Shown here: positions 1-25,841 of the stretch, in pieces | Position numbering within the stretch: the stretch's first letter is position 1 | How the letters are laid out: every line of letters starts with the position of its first letter | Assembly (NCBI GenBank): GCA_964035545.1 | Contig: OZ037771.1 | Coordinates: forward strand, 12,094,980-12,158,979 | DNA: 64,000 nucleotides | Source of the DNA: Bugula neritina | Lineage: Eukaryota; Bryozoa; Gymnolaemata; Cheilostomatida; Bugulidae | Reading direction: 5' to 3' | Notes under the pieces: generated by a model | What the model was told of the DNA's origin: nothing | Seen by the model: only the letters and a program-made list of their open reading frames with translations | Database searches by the model: none | Translations under genes and position numbers: made by a program

Positions 1-511
1 CCAAAGAAAATGTTGAGAAATTGTCGGTAATATGGAGCAGTTTTATTTGGTTTTAATACGCAAAGATGAGACTTTGAAGTATTTGCAGTAGTTATTGTAA
101 AATGTTACCAGCTACCTTAACCATTATTTGTTGTGTTTGCATCACACAGTCATATGTTATGCAGGTTAAAATGCACTTTATTAGAGAAAATAATATTGAA
201 ATTCTTTTTAATCTCTGAAAGACGGGCAACTTGTATAGTTACCTGCCTATTAAGTAGATTTACCTGATGCTATGTTTTTGTGGCTTTTTTTAACAAATCT
301 AAAAAACTTCCAGTTTATTTCTATGGTTGAATGCAACCTTAAGATAAACCAAGTGGTACCAGATGTTATATAATGATGTAATGTGGGTATAGATAGCACA
401 GTTAGTGCAGACCGTCTTTGTATTGGTAAGCTATCTGCAGAAAAGTCATAGTCTCAAATGAATATGGCTGAGAGAAAGTTTGTTAGTATATATATTATTT
501 ATCTTACATTT
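1..511. other. Intron or upstream sequence of the GPCR gene
   Basis: AT-rich sequence with no coding exon that I can support. It precedes a splice acceptor ending in tttag at 509-511 and is most simply the last intron of the receptor gene whose 3' exon follows. The earlier exons must lie to the left of the window. Confidence 0.5.
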
Positions 512-775
512 AGGTACTGCTTTATGAGTAAGAAGTTTCGAGCTGCTTTCCTAACAGCGTTTAGATGTTCCAAGTTACACAGGAGATCAACGATCCAGAG
601 CACTCAAATCACGTACTGCGACAATAACGGGACGAACAACAATCACCCCCTCCTTCAACGACAAAGTTCTCGATCTAAGCGCCTGAGGTCCGTCTCAAGT
701 AATGGCAGCATCCAAATTATGAAACTGCCTTTGGAAAAGGAACTCTCAAATGGCAAAGGCGTTGCGTTTTTCTAA
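512..775 (+). CDS. Class A (rhodopsin-like) peptide GPCR, C-terminal exon only
   Basis: Last coding exon of a seven-transmembrane G-protein-coupled receptor. After the acceptor the frame reads YCFMSKKFRAAFLTAFRCSK, which is the end of the NPxxY motif of TM7 followed by amphipathic helix 8 (FRAAF) and a cysteine suited to palmitoylation. This pattern is typical of neuropeptide receptors of the TRH/ghrelin/neuromedin-U/CCK kind. A Ser/Thr/Arg-rich cytoplasmic tail follows and ends in VAFF before the stop TAA. The exon starts with the third base of a codon, so the intron splits the codon just before the tyrosine. AATAAA lies only 8 bp after the stop. The subfamily cannot be named from about 87 residues. 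The family call is secure in type but rests on a short segment. Confidence 0.72.
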   Translation, partial: RYCFMSKKFRAAFLTAFRCSKLHRRSTIQSTQITYCDNNGTNNNHPLLQRQSSRSKRLRSVSSNGSIQIMKLPLEKELSNGKGVAFF

Positions 776-782
776 TTTATTC

Positions 783-788
783 AATAAA
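783..788 (+). promoter_or_regulatory. Polyadenylation signal of the GPCR gene
   Basis: Canonical AATAAA eight bases after the receptor stop codon. It implies a very short 3' UTR unless later signals are used. Confidence 0.5.
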
Positions 789-1249
789 ACTTGCATGATC
801 GAATCAATTTGTACAAATACAATTACCACCCACTTGGGTAGACTGGTTACAAGATAAAGATTAGAATTTACAGTATTTTAAAGGCCACAATCCTTGTAAA
901 GTTACTATAATAGCTTTATGTGATTAATAATTAAATGTAATGTGCTTAATTTCTGTGCTCAAAACTAAATATTTTTATTGATTTGCTTCTGTATATTACT
1001 TTAATTATTTGACTGGTATATCATTTTATGCCACAAGTGTAGTTTGTATTTGATGTGTGAAATGCCTATATGTTTTAACCATGGACAATCTCTTAAATAT
1101 TGGTTTTCAAACTACTGAATAATATATTTTTTGTTAAAATCTATTTTTATAATTTGTCTCTCTGTAAACTTCTTTTATAGATGTCTATTTTATTTCAATT
1201 TATTTGATATATAAAGATTTTGGAAACCTGCATTGCAAACTTTTACATT

Positions 1250-1370
1250 GTATTGCACCTTATATTACAGTATCTTATATTACAGCGCCTTATATTGTAG
1301 TACCTTATAATATTACTGTATTTTATATTACAGTATCCTATATTACAACATCAACATCTTATATGACGTC
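1250..1370. repeat. Degenerate minisatellite, about 17-bp unit
   Basis: Tandem variants of CTTATATTACAGTATC, about six to seven units. It makes a short open frame that should not be mistaken for a gene. Confidence 0.6.
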
Positions 1371-1767
1371 ATGCATGGTAGATGGGATTTATATAATATG
1401 TCTACTATCAGTAGATTTTATTTTCTGTAGACTTTTTAACTAAGTGTTTACTAAAAACAATAATTATATGGATCAAGGTTCTATATTGCATTATTTTGTA
1501 AAATATTAGATTACAACCCAAAAATTTGCCAGTAGTAGTTCACATTGTTACAACAGAGGTATACTTTGCAATAGTGATAATTCTTTCAGTTATTGCATTC
1601 ATGTTTTGGGGGAATTATATTGTACGTCTTAGTGTATGGGTCATCTAGTCTGTGTATGACAATATATATTATAATATAACATAGTAATATATAGTAATAA
1701 AATAGTAATATTTTACTATATACACAGTGCAATCCTATTGAGACATAATTAATATGTTTCTATTTGA

Positions 1768-1904
1768 TGGGATGGCCATTGGTGATGTTAGGAAGATCAT
1801 CCAGTCATAATTGCTCCTGTGCCCCATCTGAATAAATCCTTAGCCCACTAAAAAAACCTTTTCTATCAGGGGTTTCTCACAGAGATAGTGATTATAAAAC
1901 TTTG
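1768..1904 (+). mobile_element. SINE body (tRNA-Thr-type family), 5'-truncated
   Basis: The core GGTGATGTTAGGAAGATCAT followed by CCAGTCATAATTGCTC matches the body of the complete SINE copy at 15.9-16.1 kb. The 3' part also matches (TATCAGGGGTTTCTCACAGA, then a diverged ending). No tRNA-like head is visible, so this is a 5'-truncated copy. Confidence 0.7.
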
Positions 1905-3555
1905 TGGGTTTTTATTTAATTACATGATAGAAATGTGTGAATGCCATTGTAGTTTGTCACCCAAACCAATACTAACTATTTTATAAACTTCATACCATAC
2001 ACAAAATAAGGTGAATTTTAACATTTTCTGTTGCTAGCATGACTTTACTTTTGTAAACATAAATAAATTATATAGCTTTCTCTATTCACTTAGTCACTAA
2101 AACATTACATGATTATAATTCAATGGGGGAAACATCAATTACTAATATTAATAGCCTATAGTATCTTGATCTGCACAATCATATTACATGAAATTTCATT
2201 GGTTTTAATTTAAAACTTGTGTGTAATTCAATAATAGATTGCATAGCTTTATCAATAATCATAACATACAAGTCAGTTATTTGAACTATTCTAGGCTTGT
2301 AGAAAATTTCGATGATACATTTTTCAGAAATTACAATTAATATGGGATATCTACATAAATTTCGTTGAACCTTTTTTAGTGCATAATTGTTTAGAATCTA
2401 AAAAGCTGAGCTTGTCAATTACCTTTCGGAAAGCAACGGTTGCTGTCGGAGACTATGACAGCAAAGCTGTTGTCAACAGGTTGGTTTCCTATGGTTTTTC
2501 CGGCAGCAATAATTTGACTCATCACTGCAGCTTTAGTTTCTCCAGAATATTCTTTATAAAGCTAATGCCTTATTTTATACTATCTGCTTCAAAAGCAAAT
2601 AGTAAAGTGGGTTATTTTGCTGCTATGATCAAAGCTGTGTGTGTATTGTCTGCACATGTCTTATAACAGACCAAAACTCCAGAAATTTTACCATGTTGAT
2701 ACTCCAGTGTAAAATAATTGCGTATCACATGTGTAATACTTCAGCTATTGCTATAAGCCTACAAAATGTTGGTTGAATATTTTTAAGACTCATACAGTAG
2801 ATTAAACTGACTTGCACTGCAATTACTTAATATAAAACTTTATTCCCAAAAATGCGGTACCAAAATTGACTTATGCAAATTTGAGTTATATCTCTAATAA
2901 TAAACATATCTGCAAATGTATAAGTTTATAGTATTTCAACATTTAGTATGTGATTTAGACATTATAAGAAAAGATAAGTTTATTGCACATAAATGACTGC
3001 TTATTGACGGTAATTATGCTAAGATTTCAATTTAAACTGTCACATCTCTAAGTTATATTTGTTAGTTAAGGAGTAATTTATTCCCAGATATGGCAAGCAG
3101 TCCAACACAACTTACTTTGTATATGTCTGTAACTTAGCAACTGTTGGTTGTTATTGGAAAGCTTTAGGTTCATCAACCTAATTACATACACGTGCAACAA
3201 AGGGTAATTTTATGACCTAAAAGGTTAAAAAGTTACTTGCGAATGAATTATGTATGGTTAAATAATATTAAGCATTATTTCCTTGACATTTCCATTTTTC
3301 TTTACCATAATAATACAATACTTTGATAGTATACAAATAGCTAATAAGCAAAGATTTAAAATAAATTGTTGGGTAAAAGTGTAATACAAAAATACAGATA
3401 GCAAATGACTTTTAAATTAAATTATTGTAACAAACTTTAATATAATCGAAACTTATTTAGTTGAATAAAAAAACACTTGTACTTGTATATCATAGATATT
3501 TTGATTGTATGGCATTCTAATTTAAAGTTGTACTCAATATTGTATTTTGTTGAAG

Positions 3556-18548
<14,993 letters not shown>

Positions 18549-18724
18549 ACTTGCGGTTCCTAAGCTATAATATTGCAAATTATACAACAAAGCAAGAAAC
18601 CTGTTTGTAGTCTGTGGAGTATTGTAACATGTCAGTATTGCGTCGTTTCATACAAGATACAAGTGTTAAGTAAACCAGATCTTTACAGTAACATTGTTTT
18701 TTATAAGTTTTCAAGAATAATGAT

Positions 18725-18730
18725 AATAAA
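18725..18730 (+). promoter_or_regulatory. Polyadenylation signal of the LRR/EGF gene
   Basis: AATAAA 177 bases after the stop codon, the first canonical signal downstream. Confidence 0.55.
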
Positions 18731-19371
18731 TATAAATTAAAGCTTCGAAACTAGTTAAAATTCCCTTAAACCCACTAACTGGGGTACTGTTGAGATGGCC
18801 CTCTAACTGTGTTGGCAACATAGCTTGAAAACTTCAAAGATTTATTTCAATAAGCATTTCCTAGTGTTAGCTATGACTCTAACAGAGTAGCTAATTTATT
18901 TACTTTATTAAACATCAGGTATTCAGATATATACAGGTCTCTTTACCCAATAGCATCCAACTTTTAACTATAATTCATGTTTCATAAAATCAAGTTATTT
19001 GAGTCTGAAGCGTAATGAACTAAGTCTAAACAATGAGGAGGTGTGTATTCATTACACATGTAGGAACTGATGTAAAAATAAAAGATATGTTTTAGTAGCA
19101 AAAAAGAAGTCCAAAAAGTAAATTTTGGTTGTTGATAATAATTGACGACATTTTCACTCCAAATCCTGTAGACAGCTGCATAAAGTTAGAATGTGATTTC
19201 TGCATTTATTTCAAGCACATTTGTATCCTAAAAATATAGCTCCAAGAATTCATTTGAAAGTTTAGAACTTTTATTTTGATAAAAAATCGACATGTTTTGC
19301 TTTTTGCAGTTTTTATCCAAAATAAGAATTTGGGATCAATCAAATACTTTTGGAAGTTTTTAAAGAATTGC
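18731..19371. other. Short region between convergent paralogues
   Basis: AT-rich sequence between the two facing 3' ends. I see no exon, RNA gene or recognisable repeat. Confidence 0.55.
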
Positions 19372-19377
19372 TTTATT
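19372..19377 (-). promoter_or_regulatory. Polyadenylation signal of the minus-strand paralogue
   Basis: TTTATT on the plus strand (AATAAA on the minus strand), about 195 bases beyond the minus-strand stop codon. Confidence 0.45.
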
Positions 19378-19571
19378 CTTAACTTTTGATTATGCTTATT
19401 TAGAGGAGATAAGCTTAAATGATTTACTCATAGAGCGAAAAATGCACAGAAAAATGCCAGCACAGTTCCAGTGGCTTTAAATTTTAAAATAAGTAAGACC
19501 ACAGGAAACATCACAGCCGTATAACTCTACAGACAAAAGTGTTTCATCAACCAATGACCTGTCATATCTTC

Positions 19572-22500
19572 CTATTCTGAAGTCTTTCTCATGAGTTCTA
19601 ACAGGGACTGCAACTGATCCGCTCGTGATGGTTCCCTTCTTAGCTGCTGGAGCTCTTTGTCTGAGTTTCTTCTCATGAAATAGAACACTCCCACGGCAAT
19701 GCCTACAGCCATCAAAACACAGTTTATAGTGTTATGCATGGTCTATAAGTAATATATCGAATTGGTGCCAAGTTTGATGTATAGCATTGTTTGGTTTAAA
19801 AGATTTTTGCTATTGTTTATTATTTGTCTTCAGTATTGCATAATAATTTTGCAAATTTAAACAATGATAAAAAAAATATAATTTAGACAGTTTCATGTAA
19901 TTCTCTAAATTTATACATAAAATGTAAAGAAAATTGCCTGCTCTGGGATTCAAACCCCAGACCTAAAACTTGCAAACTAGCCATTACCCCACATAACCTC
20001 TCATTCACACTTACCGTACCATACGCCGTAACAGCAAACATCAGCCATTTTTAATGTGTCCGGGCTGAAGTTTTTAAAGTTTGCTATTAGGTACAATCTA
20101 TGACACCTCATTGGACAATTATATCCAATGAGTTACCGAAAATATTTTGTTGTCCATTAGGAGCCCGCTGCAGCATTTTTGAATCAAGCAGTGCTTAATC
20201 CTAACACACCGCAACGCCGTACAGGAAGCTCAGACATTTGTAAAAATGGCTGATATTCGCTCTTCCGGCGTGCAGTACGACAAGTGTGAATGAGGGGTAT
20301 TATTATAGTAAATAAAGACTTGAATGTTTAATATAACACAGCTATTCTGAATAGACTGTGTAGTAACTCAGCAGTACCTGCAGAAACAACAATTAAAGCA
20401 ACAATAGCTATAGCAGCTGCAGACATTTTCCCGTTCAAGCTGCCAACAGTTAGGGAACCGAATGTTGCTGTGTTATTCCACTACAAAACAACCATAATAT
20501 TACCGAGTGAGGTTTTTATGGGTTGTATGCCAAAGAGTACATAATAATCATTATGTGTGACATAGGATAGTCACGGTAGTGATAACAAGATGCACCAGTT
20601 TTGCTGTGGGTGGTATGTTAACAATGAACATAGTAAAGATTATTTCAGCAAAAGTGCTTTGCTAGAGTAATGCATATTGAGATAAAGATAAGTGTTGACC
20701 AAAACAATTTTTTATTCTTTTTTCTCTTTTTTCTATATACTCACTAACACACACACATGCGCGCATACACATGCATACACACGCACTGCAATGCATTGCA
20801 TTGTATTACACTACACTGCATATAACATTTGCTTGTTGTTTTATGATTTTATTAATTTCTGTGTCAATAAAAGCAAGACTTGGTGTAGTAAGTAATTGAA
20901 TTTTACGATCATATATTCCACATTAAGATTTACTATTGATTCAGTATATAAAATCATTCTGGCTTTATTAAGTATGTTGTAGTTGTATAATGGTTGATTT
21001 TACCTGACTCCTACAAGCTCCAGTGACAGAACTAAACCAGACCGGCTCTGAACACAGACAGTAAGAAGTGTATAGTACTGGTCTTCTATCAACTTTTAGT
21101 ATAAAGTGCTTGTTGGCTAACAAATGACAACAATATTCTACAACTATTCATTCTTATAAATTATACGAAGGGATGTATTTAAAATAGCGTTGGAATTGAG
21201 ACCTTTTCAATCACATGGTCATTAAAGGCAGCTGTAACACTACATACCTGTTATTAACAGAAATTCACTTAAAATGTGTGAGCTAAACATAATATTAGCA
21301 GTGTTGCTTGCTTTGCTGTTTTTTCTTTGTATTGAAATTACAGTTGCAATTTAAAATTCCTTAGATAGTGACCGACATACATGTGAATATATATTAGCAA
21401 AGTAAAAAACTTAATGACTGCTTAGCCCATCTAAAAGGTTTACATGTTTACCTTAATTTAGACAAAATTCATAACATATTTAGATTACATAAACCATAAA
21501 TCAACTATAAGCTGAGATGTAGAGTTTGGTATTTCATCAGCTATAAAGCGAAGTTCAATCAAATTGTTGTGAAATAATTTTACCCCCACTGGGGATTCGT
21601 ACCCGAGACCTCTGGCTGGCAAGCAGGTGAGCTACCATTACACCACAGGAGCTACTGGGTAATCAGAGCACTACAGTTTTAGTGGATAAAGTGTGATTAT
21701 AAACTAGGAAATTTGATTTACCAGAACAGACCATGAGTGGGTGGATGCGACTGCATTCACCGCTAGTTTTACAAGGCACCAACCCAGGCAGACATCTTGG
21801 TGGTTCACCTCTCTTCTTGAAAGCTACTGACCCAGTTGGACATCCACATTCACCGTTTATACATATACTGTTGGGCATTTTCTCTCTGTAACATAGCTCA
21901 GAGATAAATAGGGTTAGCAAAAAGTTGTATTTCTTAATAGAACTTTCGAAGCCGACATGCTTAAATAACTGGCACTAAGTTTAATCGATGTTTTACATTT
22001 TCATCCTGTAAATGAATTTTTCAAGAATTTATTTATTGCTTGTACTTATAATTACTAGCCAATTGTTTTAAACAAATTTTCTTTTTTATTAAAAGTGTTC
22101 TTGCAATCAGAATGAAGAAAAGATGACTCACCGGCACCCTCGCACTGTACATACGGTGCCCGTGTAATTTGACGGTTTTGAGTTTAGATATCGATGTCGG
22201 AAGAAGAGTTCGCTGACTGGTGTACACTGATAACCAATGTAATCTGCCCACCCTGTTTTATTTACGTCACAATACGTATTGTACTTGTATGCGCAACGTT
22301 CTTCAACTACACACTTCAAGGGAGCCGTGCATTCTGGGCCATAGAAATCTTCTGTACATTCACATCGATCTACATACAAAGTAAACTTGTAGTCTTTTAG
22401 TATTTTTGCTTACTTTAAACTTTCTCAATAGACTTTTAATCCATAGCATTGTTTGCAATTTCAAAATGTCTGCTGTACTTTAACAGTGATTTGTTTATTT

Positions 22501-25500
22501 CCTTGGGAATAATTGGGAATTGATGTAATCAGCTACACTACCCTTTCTCAATTACAAACGATGTTACAATTGTACTAGTTTTTATCGTTCTGTAAGGAGT
22601 TACGCCTGGACTGGGTAGGCGCACACCGTAAACTTATTGAACTTGTTGCATTGCGTTCTCTCTTATATAGAAAGTGTCCATATTCTAAAGGGTGTCTTAG
22701 CTTCAGCGAACCCACAAAGTTTTGTGCATGCATCTAGCCAAATAGCGAATTATTACTAAACTATCTCATGACATGCTTATATGTAAGTATAGACACTTTT
22801 TCTGTATGATAATGAAATAGCCATTGATTCCAGGAAAGCTTCTAGTCTAAGGCAACAACACAGCTCTTACACTTTCTAAATGCTAAATTACTCAGCTAAT
22901 AGTTTACACATATACTAATTTGCAAACTATAAAAAATAGACAATAATATGACAAATTATAATAACATCGCAGTTTTTATTTAACTGCGCAAGTACAAATG
23001 GAAACAGTTTACTTACTCTTTACACATTTTCCTCCGTTCTGACACATAAAGAACTTATTGCAAAGTTTGACAGAACATTGGTAACCTCCCCAGCCTTCTG
23101 GACACACCAGCGGCTGACTCGTGAGATTGGTTTCACACAACAAGCCTGTCATTCCTGCAGGGCAATTGTCTAAAATAAAGTGGTGACATTGCTGTCATGC
23201 AGTGCCGTGGTTTCTGGTTTGGTGATATAAAAAAATGGAAAGAAAATGCAAGATCAGTTAGGATAAACAACAGAATTCTCAAACCCAAAAAACAGTGAGA
23301 GCAAAGAAAAAATGGTAGGAGTTGGGGAGAAGATAACTAACATAAGGCACGAAGTTTATTAGTACTCGTTTATTATTTAGTGAAATCAGTGTATGTTGAC
23401 AAAACTACACAAACAATTATAGGAAGTTTAAAAAAACTAACCGGATGTTAAAAGCTATGAAGCTTTTAGAATTAAGAAAATAATTTTACTCTTTACCTTA
23501 GCCAAATATAAATCATGCAAATTCTAAGTTTTGAGGAAAAATATGTAGAGAAATTGCATAAAAAGTAGCAAAGGCTTAAAATTCAAAAACTTGGGAGATG
23601 CTTTAGAGTTGAATGGCAGTTAGAAAGAAACCAAGACAAAAGAAGCGTGATATGGTGATATGTTGATATCTAACAGTGACCTTGGAGCTCACTGTTAGTC
23701 TATACTTACAGTAAACGTCATAGCTAGTCTAGACTAATAGTTCAGACTAGCTATGATGAAGATTGAGAAAAGTCTATATTATACTCAATGTGAAAGTTTA
23801 CACTCACATTGATAGTCTTCACTCACATGTAATAGTCTATACTAATAGTGATAGTCTATACTCAAAATGATAGTCTATACTAATAGTGATAGTTTATACT
23901 CACAGTAATAGTTAATAGTCTACACTCACAGTGATAGATATTGAGGAGAGTCTATACTCACTGTAACAGTTTGTTGAACAGAACCCATCTTTACCGCAGC
24001 AGAAGCTGAAGCCTCTGAAATATTTATCTGTACTCAGCTTTTTACAGTCAGATTTCTTGGAGCATTTGAAACCACAGTCGCCTACCCAAGATCTTTTTGA
24101 AAGTTCGGAGTCCTCAGGGGGTATGTCTGTTGACAATGAAATAAAACTTTTATATGAGAATCAAGGCTTCACAAGGCTGTAAACTTTAAAATGTAGCTTG
24201 CACCATTTACAAAAATATTAATTTTTTATTGCGTTTGAAAATAAGTTTACAATAACACTTAGGCAAGCAAGTAGCTAGTCACATTGATATATATTGAACA
24301 AAAGTTGCACCTTTTTTATTTTATGATAAGCGATTTATGCAAAATGCAACAAAAAATATCAGTAATTTTTATTATCTGGTTGGGCCCATAAATTTATATG
24401 GCTTTTGTTTTCAAGTTGTAAATTTTATGAAAAATGCACTATTTTTTTTAATTATTTATTCATCACATGATACTTGTTTAATAGATCTTTTCTGGTAACC
24501 ACAACAGCCATAAGATATGTAGGTAGCTATAACACATACATACAAACATAGCATGCATGTAGATTTACCACAATCTAAATGTTTAACTTCAAAAATTTAA
24601 CAACAATATCTTGTACATAACATTACAACCCGGCTGTAAATACTTACACGACCTTGAGATGGTCGAAAGATGTGCTAGACACATTTCTTTTCTGAGGCCT
24701 TTTCGGCTATATGGTGCTTTAATCTGGCACACTCCATAAAATGAGTTGCACTCCAGTACCTTATATTTACAAGTTTCTCCTTAAATAAACAAAATATAAA
24801 CATATTAATGTAAATCTAGCTACTGGTTTTAATGAGCTAAACCTCCTAAAGGTTTAGGACAATGCCAAACAAATAACAAACGCAGATCTCCATCAGCTGT
24901 TATACCTACTTTTAGTTGAGAAGTGTTTCCCGGGGCAAATGATGTTTCTAGATTGATATTCTACGCAATCCAAATTTGATGAGCAAATGGCTGATGGCAT
25001 AAGAGGATCACTAGCTGAGGCTGAAGCAAGAATCATCTAATTATACATGTGAAAACTATCTTGATAATAGACTCATGAAAATAATCAGGTTATTAACATA
25101 TGGGAGCCACTTTAAAACAAAAAATATCACGCAAGTTTATAGTGGCCATCCCTGTGAAAAACTAAGCTCCTCCCATTGTCCATAGCGTATGTTAGTAGCG
25201 TAGTAGGTAGATATCGCCAGGCCGAGTAGATGATGGACGCTACGCATTAGGATAACAGAATTTAATAAGAGAGAGCTGTCCTTTCGATATACTATGGTGA
25301 TACAACTCCGTACAGCCAGATATACATGGGGACACAACCCTTACAATATGTGACACAAGAGCAATTATGACTGAATGCTCTTCTTAACATCACCAATGTC
25401 TTTTTTTGGGGTGTGAACCTTTTACTTTGTGTTTAATAAGCAAACGCTCTAACCCTTAGACCACGGCTGATTCCACTTAAAACAATCAGAGTAATAATAT

Positions 25501-25841
25501 ACCTAAAACATTATTGTTGATGCATCAATTTTAAAACTTTTGCTGTTGCTGGGATTTGATCCCGAGATCCCTGCTTGCATGCAGGCGAGCTAACTATTAC
25601 ATCACAGAGACTGCTGGGTAAATTCAACGCTACATTGGTAAACTACACATTATTAAAGGCAAGATTTGAATGGTAACTTCAAATTTTTTTGAACTAAATG
25701 ACAGAATTAAATAGGCCCTATAAAATTTATTACCTGGTCGGCAGAGCGAAGTATCGGCATCACAGTAGTAAAACGGGTAATCTCTGTTTCCTTTAGCTGG
25801 TTGGGGACAAAATTTAGACTTGGCATAGTTGCAGCTCACAC
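19572..25841 (-). CDS. Paralogue of the LRR/EGF membrane protein, Cys-rich half (5' end not found)
   Basis: Exons in transcription order: 25841-25734, 25014-24910, 24779-24648, 24126-23962, 23169-23017, 22369-22132, 21885-21722, 21116-21004, 20480-20378, 19702-19572, giving about 470 residues with unbroken phase. Each exon aligns to one in the facing gene: SWVGDCGFKCSKKSDCKKL with TWVGDCGFRCSARSDCRHL, CPEGWGGYQCSVKLCNKFF with CPNGWGGDQCSVKLCNKLF, and YTSYCLCSEP with YHSYCICSDP. Sizes are almost identical (108, 105, 132, 165, 153, 238, 164, 113, 103 against 111, 108, 132, 162, 153, 190, 170, 113, 103). The product ends with a TM helix (MSAAAIAIVALIVVSA then GIAVGVFYF), an RR stop-transfer and a 33-residue tail. 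The first exon seen begins in phase 1, so at least one upstream exon must exist. No LRR exons were found upstream on this strand up to 64 kb, so this may be a shorter receptor or a 5'-truncated copy. Confidence 0.82.
19928..19993 (-). mobile_element. tRNA-like SINE head fragment
   Basis: On the minus strand GGGGTAATGGCTAGTTTGCA, then GGTTTGAATCCC, resembles the heads at 21.6, 25.6 and 47.1 kb. It is cut off by the adjoining foldback element. Confidence 0.5.
19994..20298. mobile_element. Foldback MITE with about 70-bp inverted arms
   Basis: CCTCTCATTCACACTT at the left end is mirrored by AAGTGTGAATGAGGGG at the right. The arms also share CGTAC, CGCCG and ATCAGCCATTTTTA in inverted order. It lies in the last intron of the minus-strand paralogue and appears to have landed in a tRNA-like SINE. 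The target duplication is unclear. Confidence 0.75.
21575..21662 (-). mobile_element. tRNA-Cys-like SINE or tRNA pseudogene copy
   Basis: Shares with copies near 25.6 and 47.1 kb a plus-strand layout of GGGAtTCGAACCCGAG, gcttGCAaGCAgG and CTACCATTACACCAC, then a conserved gCTACTGGGTAA leader. The cloverleaf is degenerate, so this is unlikely to be a working tRNA gene. Confidence 0.65.
23680..23961. repeat. Minisatellite, about 19-20-bp unit (ATAGTCTATACTCACAGTG)
   Basis: About ten variants of GATAGTCTATACTCACAGT run up to and include the minus-strand splice donor of exon 24126-23962. Many units carry ACTCAC, which is GTGAGT on the minus strand. Confidence 0.8.
23718..23756. repeat. 13-bp perfect hairpin inside the minisatellite
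   Basis: TCATAGCTAGTCT at 23718-23730 pairs with AGACTAGCTATGA at 23744-23756, with a 13-base loop. Confidence 0.8.
25112..25485 (-). mobile_element. tRNA-Thr-type SINE with divergent middle segment and target duplication
   Basis: TTAAAACAA flanks the element at 25112-25120 and 25477-25485. The tRNA-like head (CTTAGACCACGG and GCTCTAACC on the plus strand) and the core AGAGCAATTATGACTGAATG CTCTTC match the 15.9 kb copy, as does the distal end AAGTTTATAGTGGCCATCCC. Between them, about 25172-25350 is unrelated to the middle of the other copies and is CpG-richer than its surroundings. Confidence 0.8.
25546..25640 (-). mobile_element. tRNA-Cys-like SINE or tRNA pseudogene copy
   Basis: Second member of the family at 21.6 and 47.1 kb, with GGGATTTGATCCCGAGATCC and the GCTGGGTAAattcaaCGCTACA leader. 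It is about 100 bases from the previous SINE. Confidence 0.6.

Larger units (their letters stand above)
789..3555. other. Intergenic region with minisatellite and SINE fragment
   Basis: About 2.8 kb of AT-rich sequence between the GPCR stop and the first recognised exon of the LRR/EGF gene. It contains a degenerate minisatellite near 1.25-1.37 kb and a SINE body near 1.77-1.90 kb. The start codon and 5' UTR exon of the downstream gene should lie here, but I could not identify them with the right phase. Confidence 0.5.

Noticed and set aside
2410-2650. Open stretches on both strands, minus-strand ETKAAVMSQIIAAGKTIGNQ-like
   Set aside because: About 48 residues without splice support or family signature; a gene remnant is possible but unsupported.
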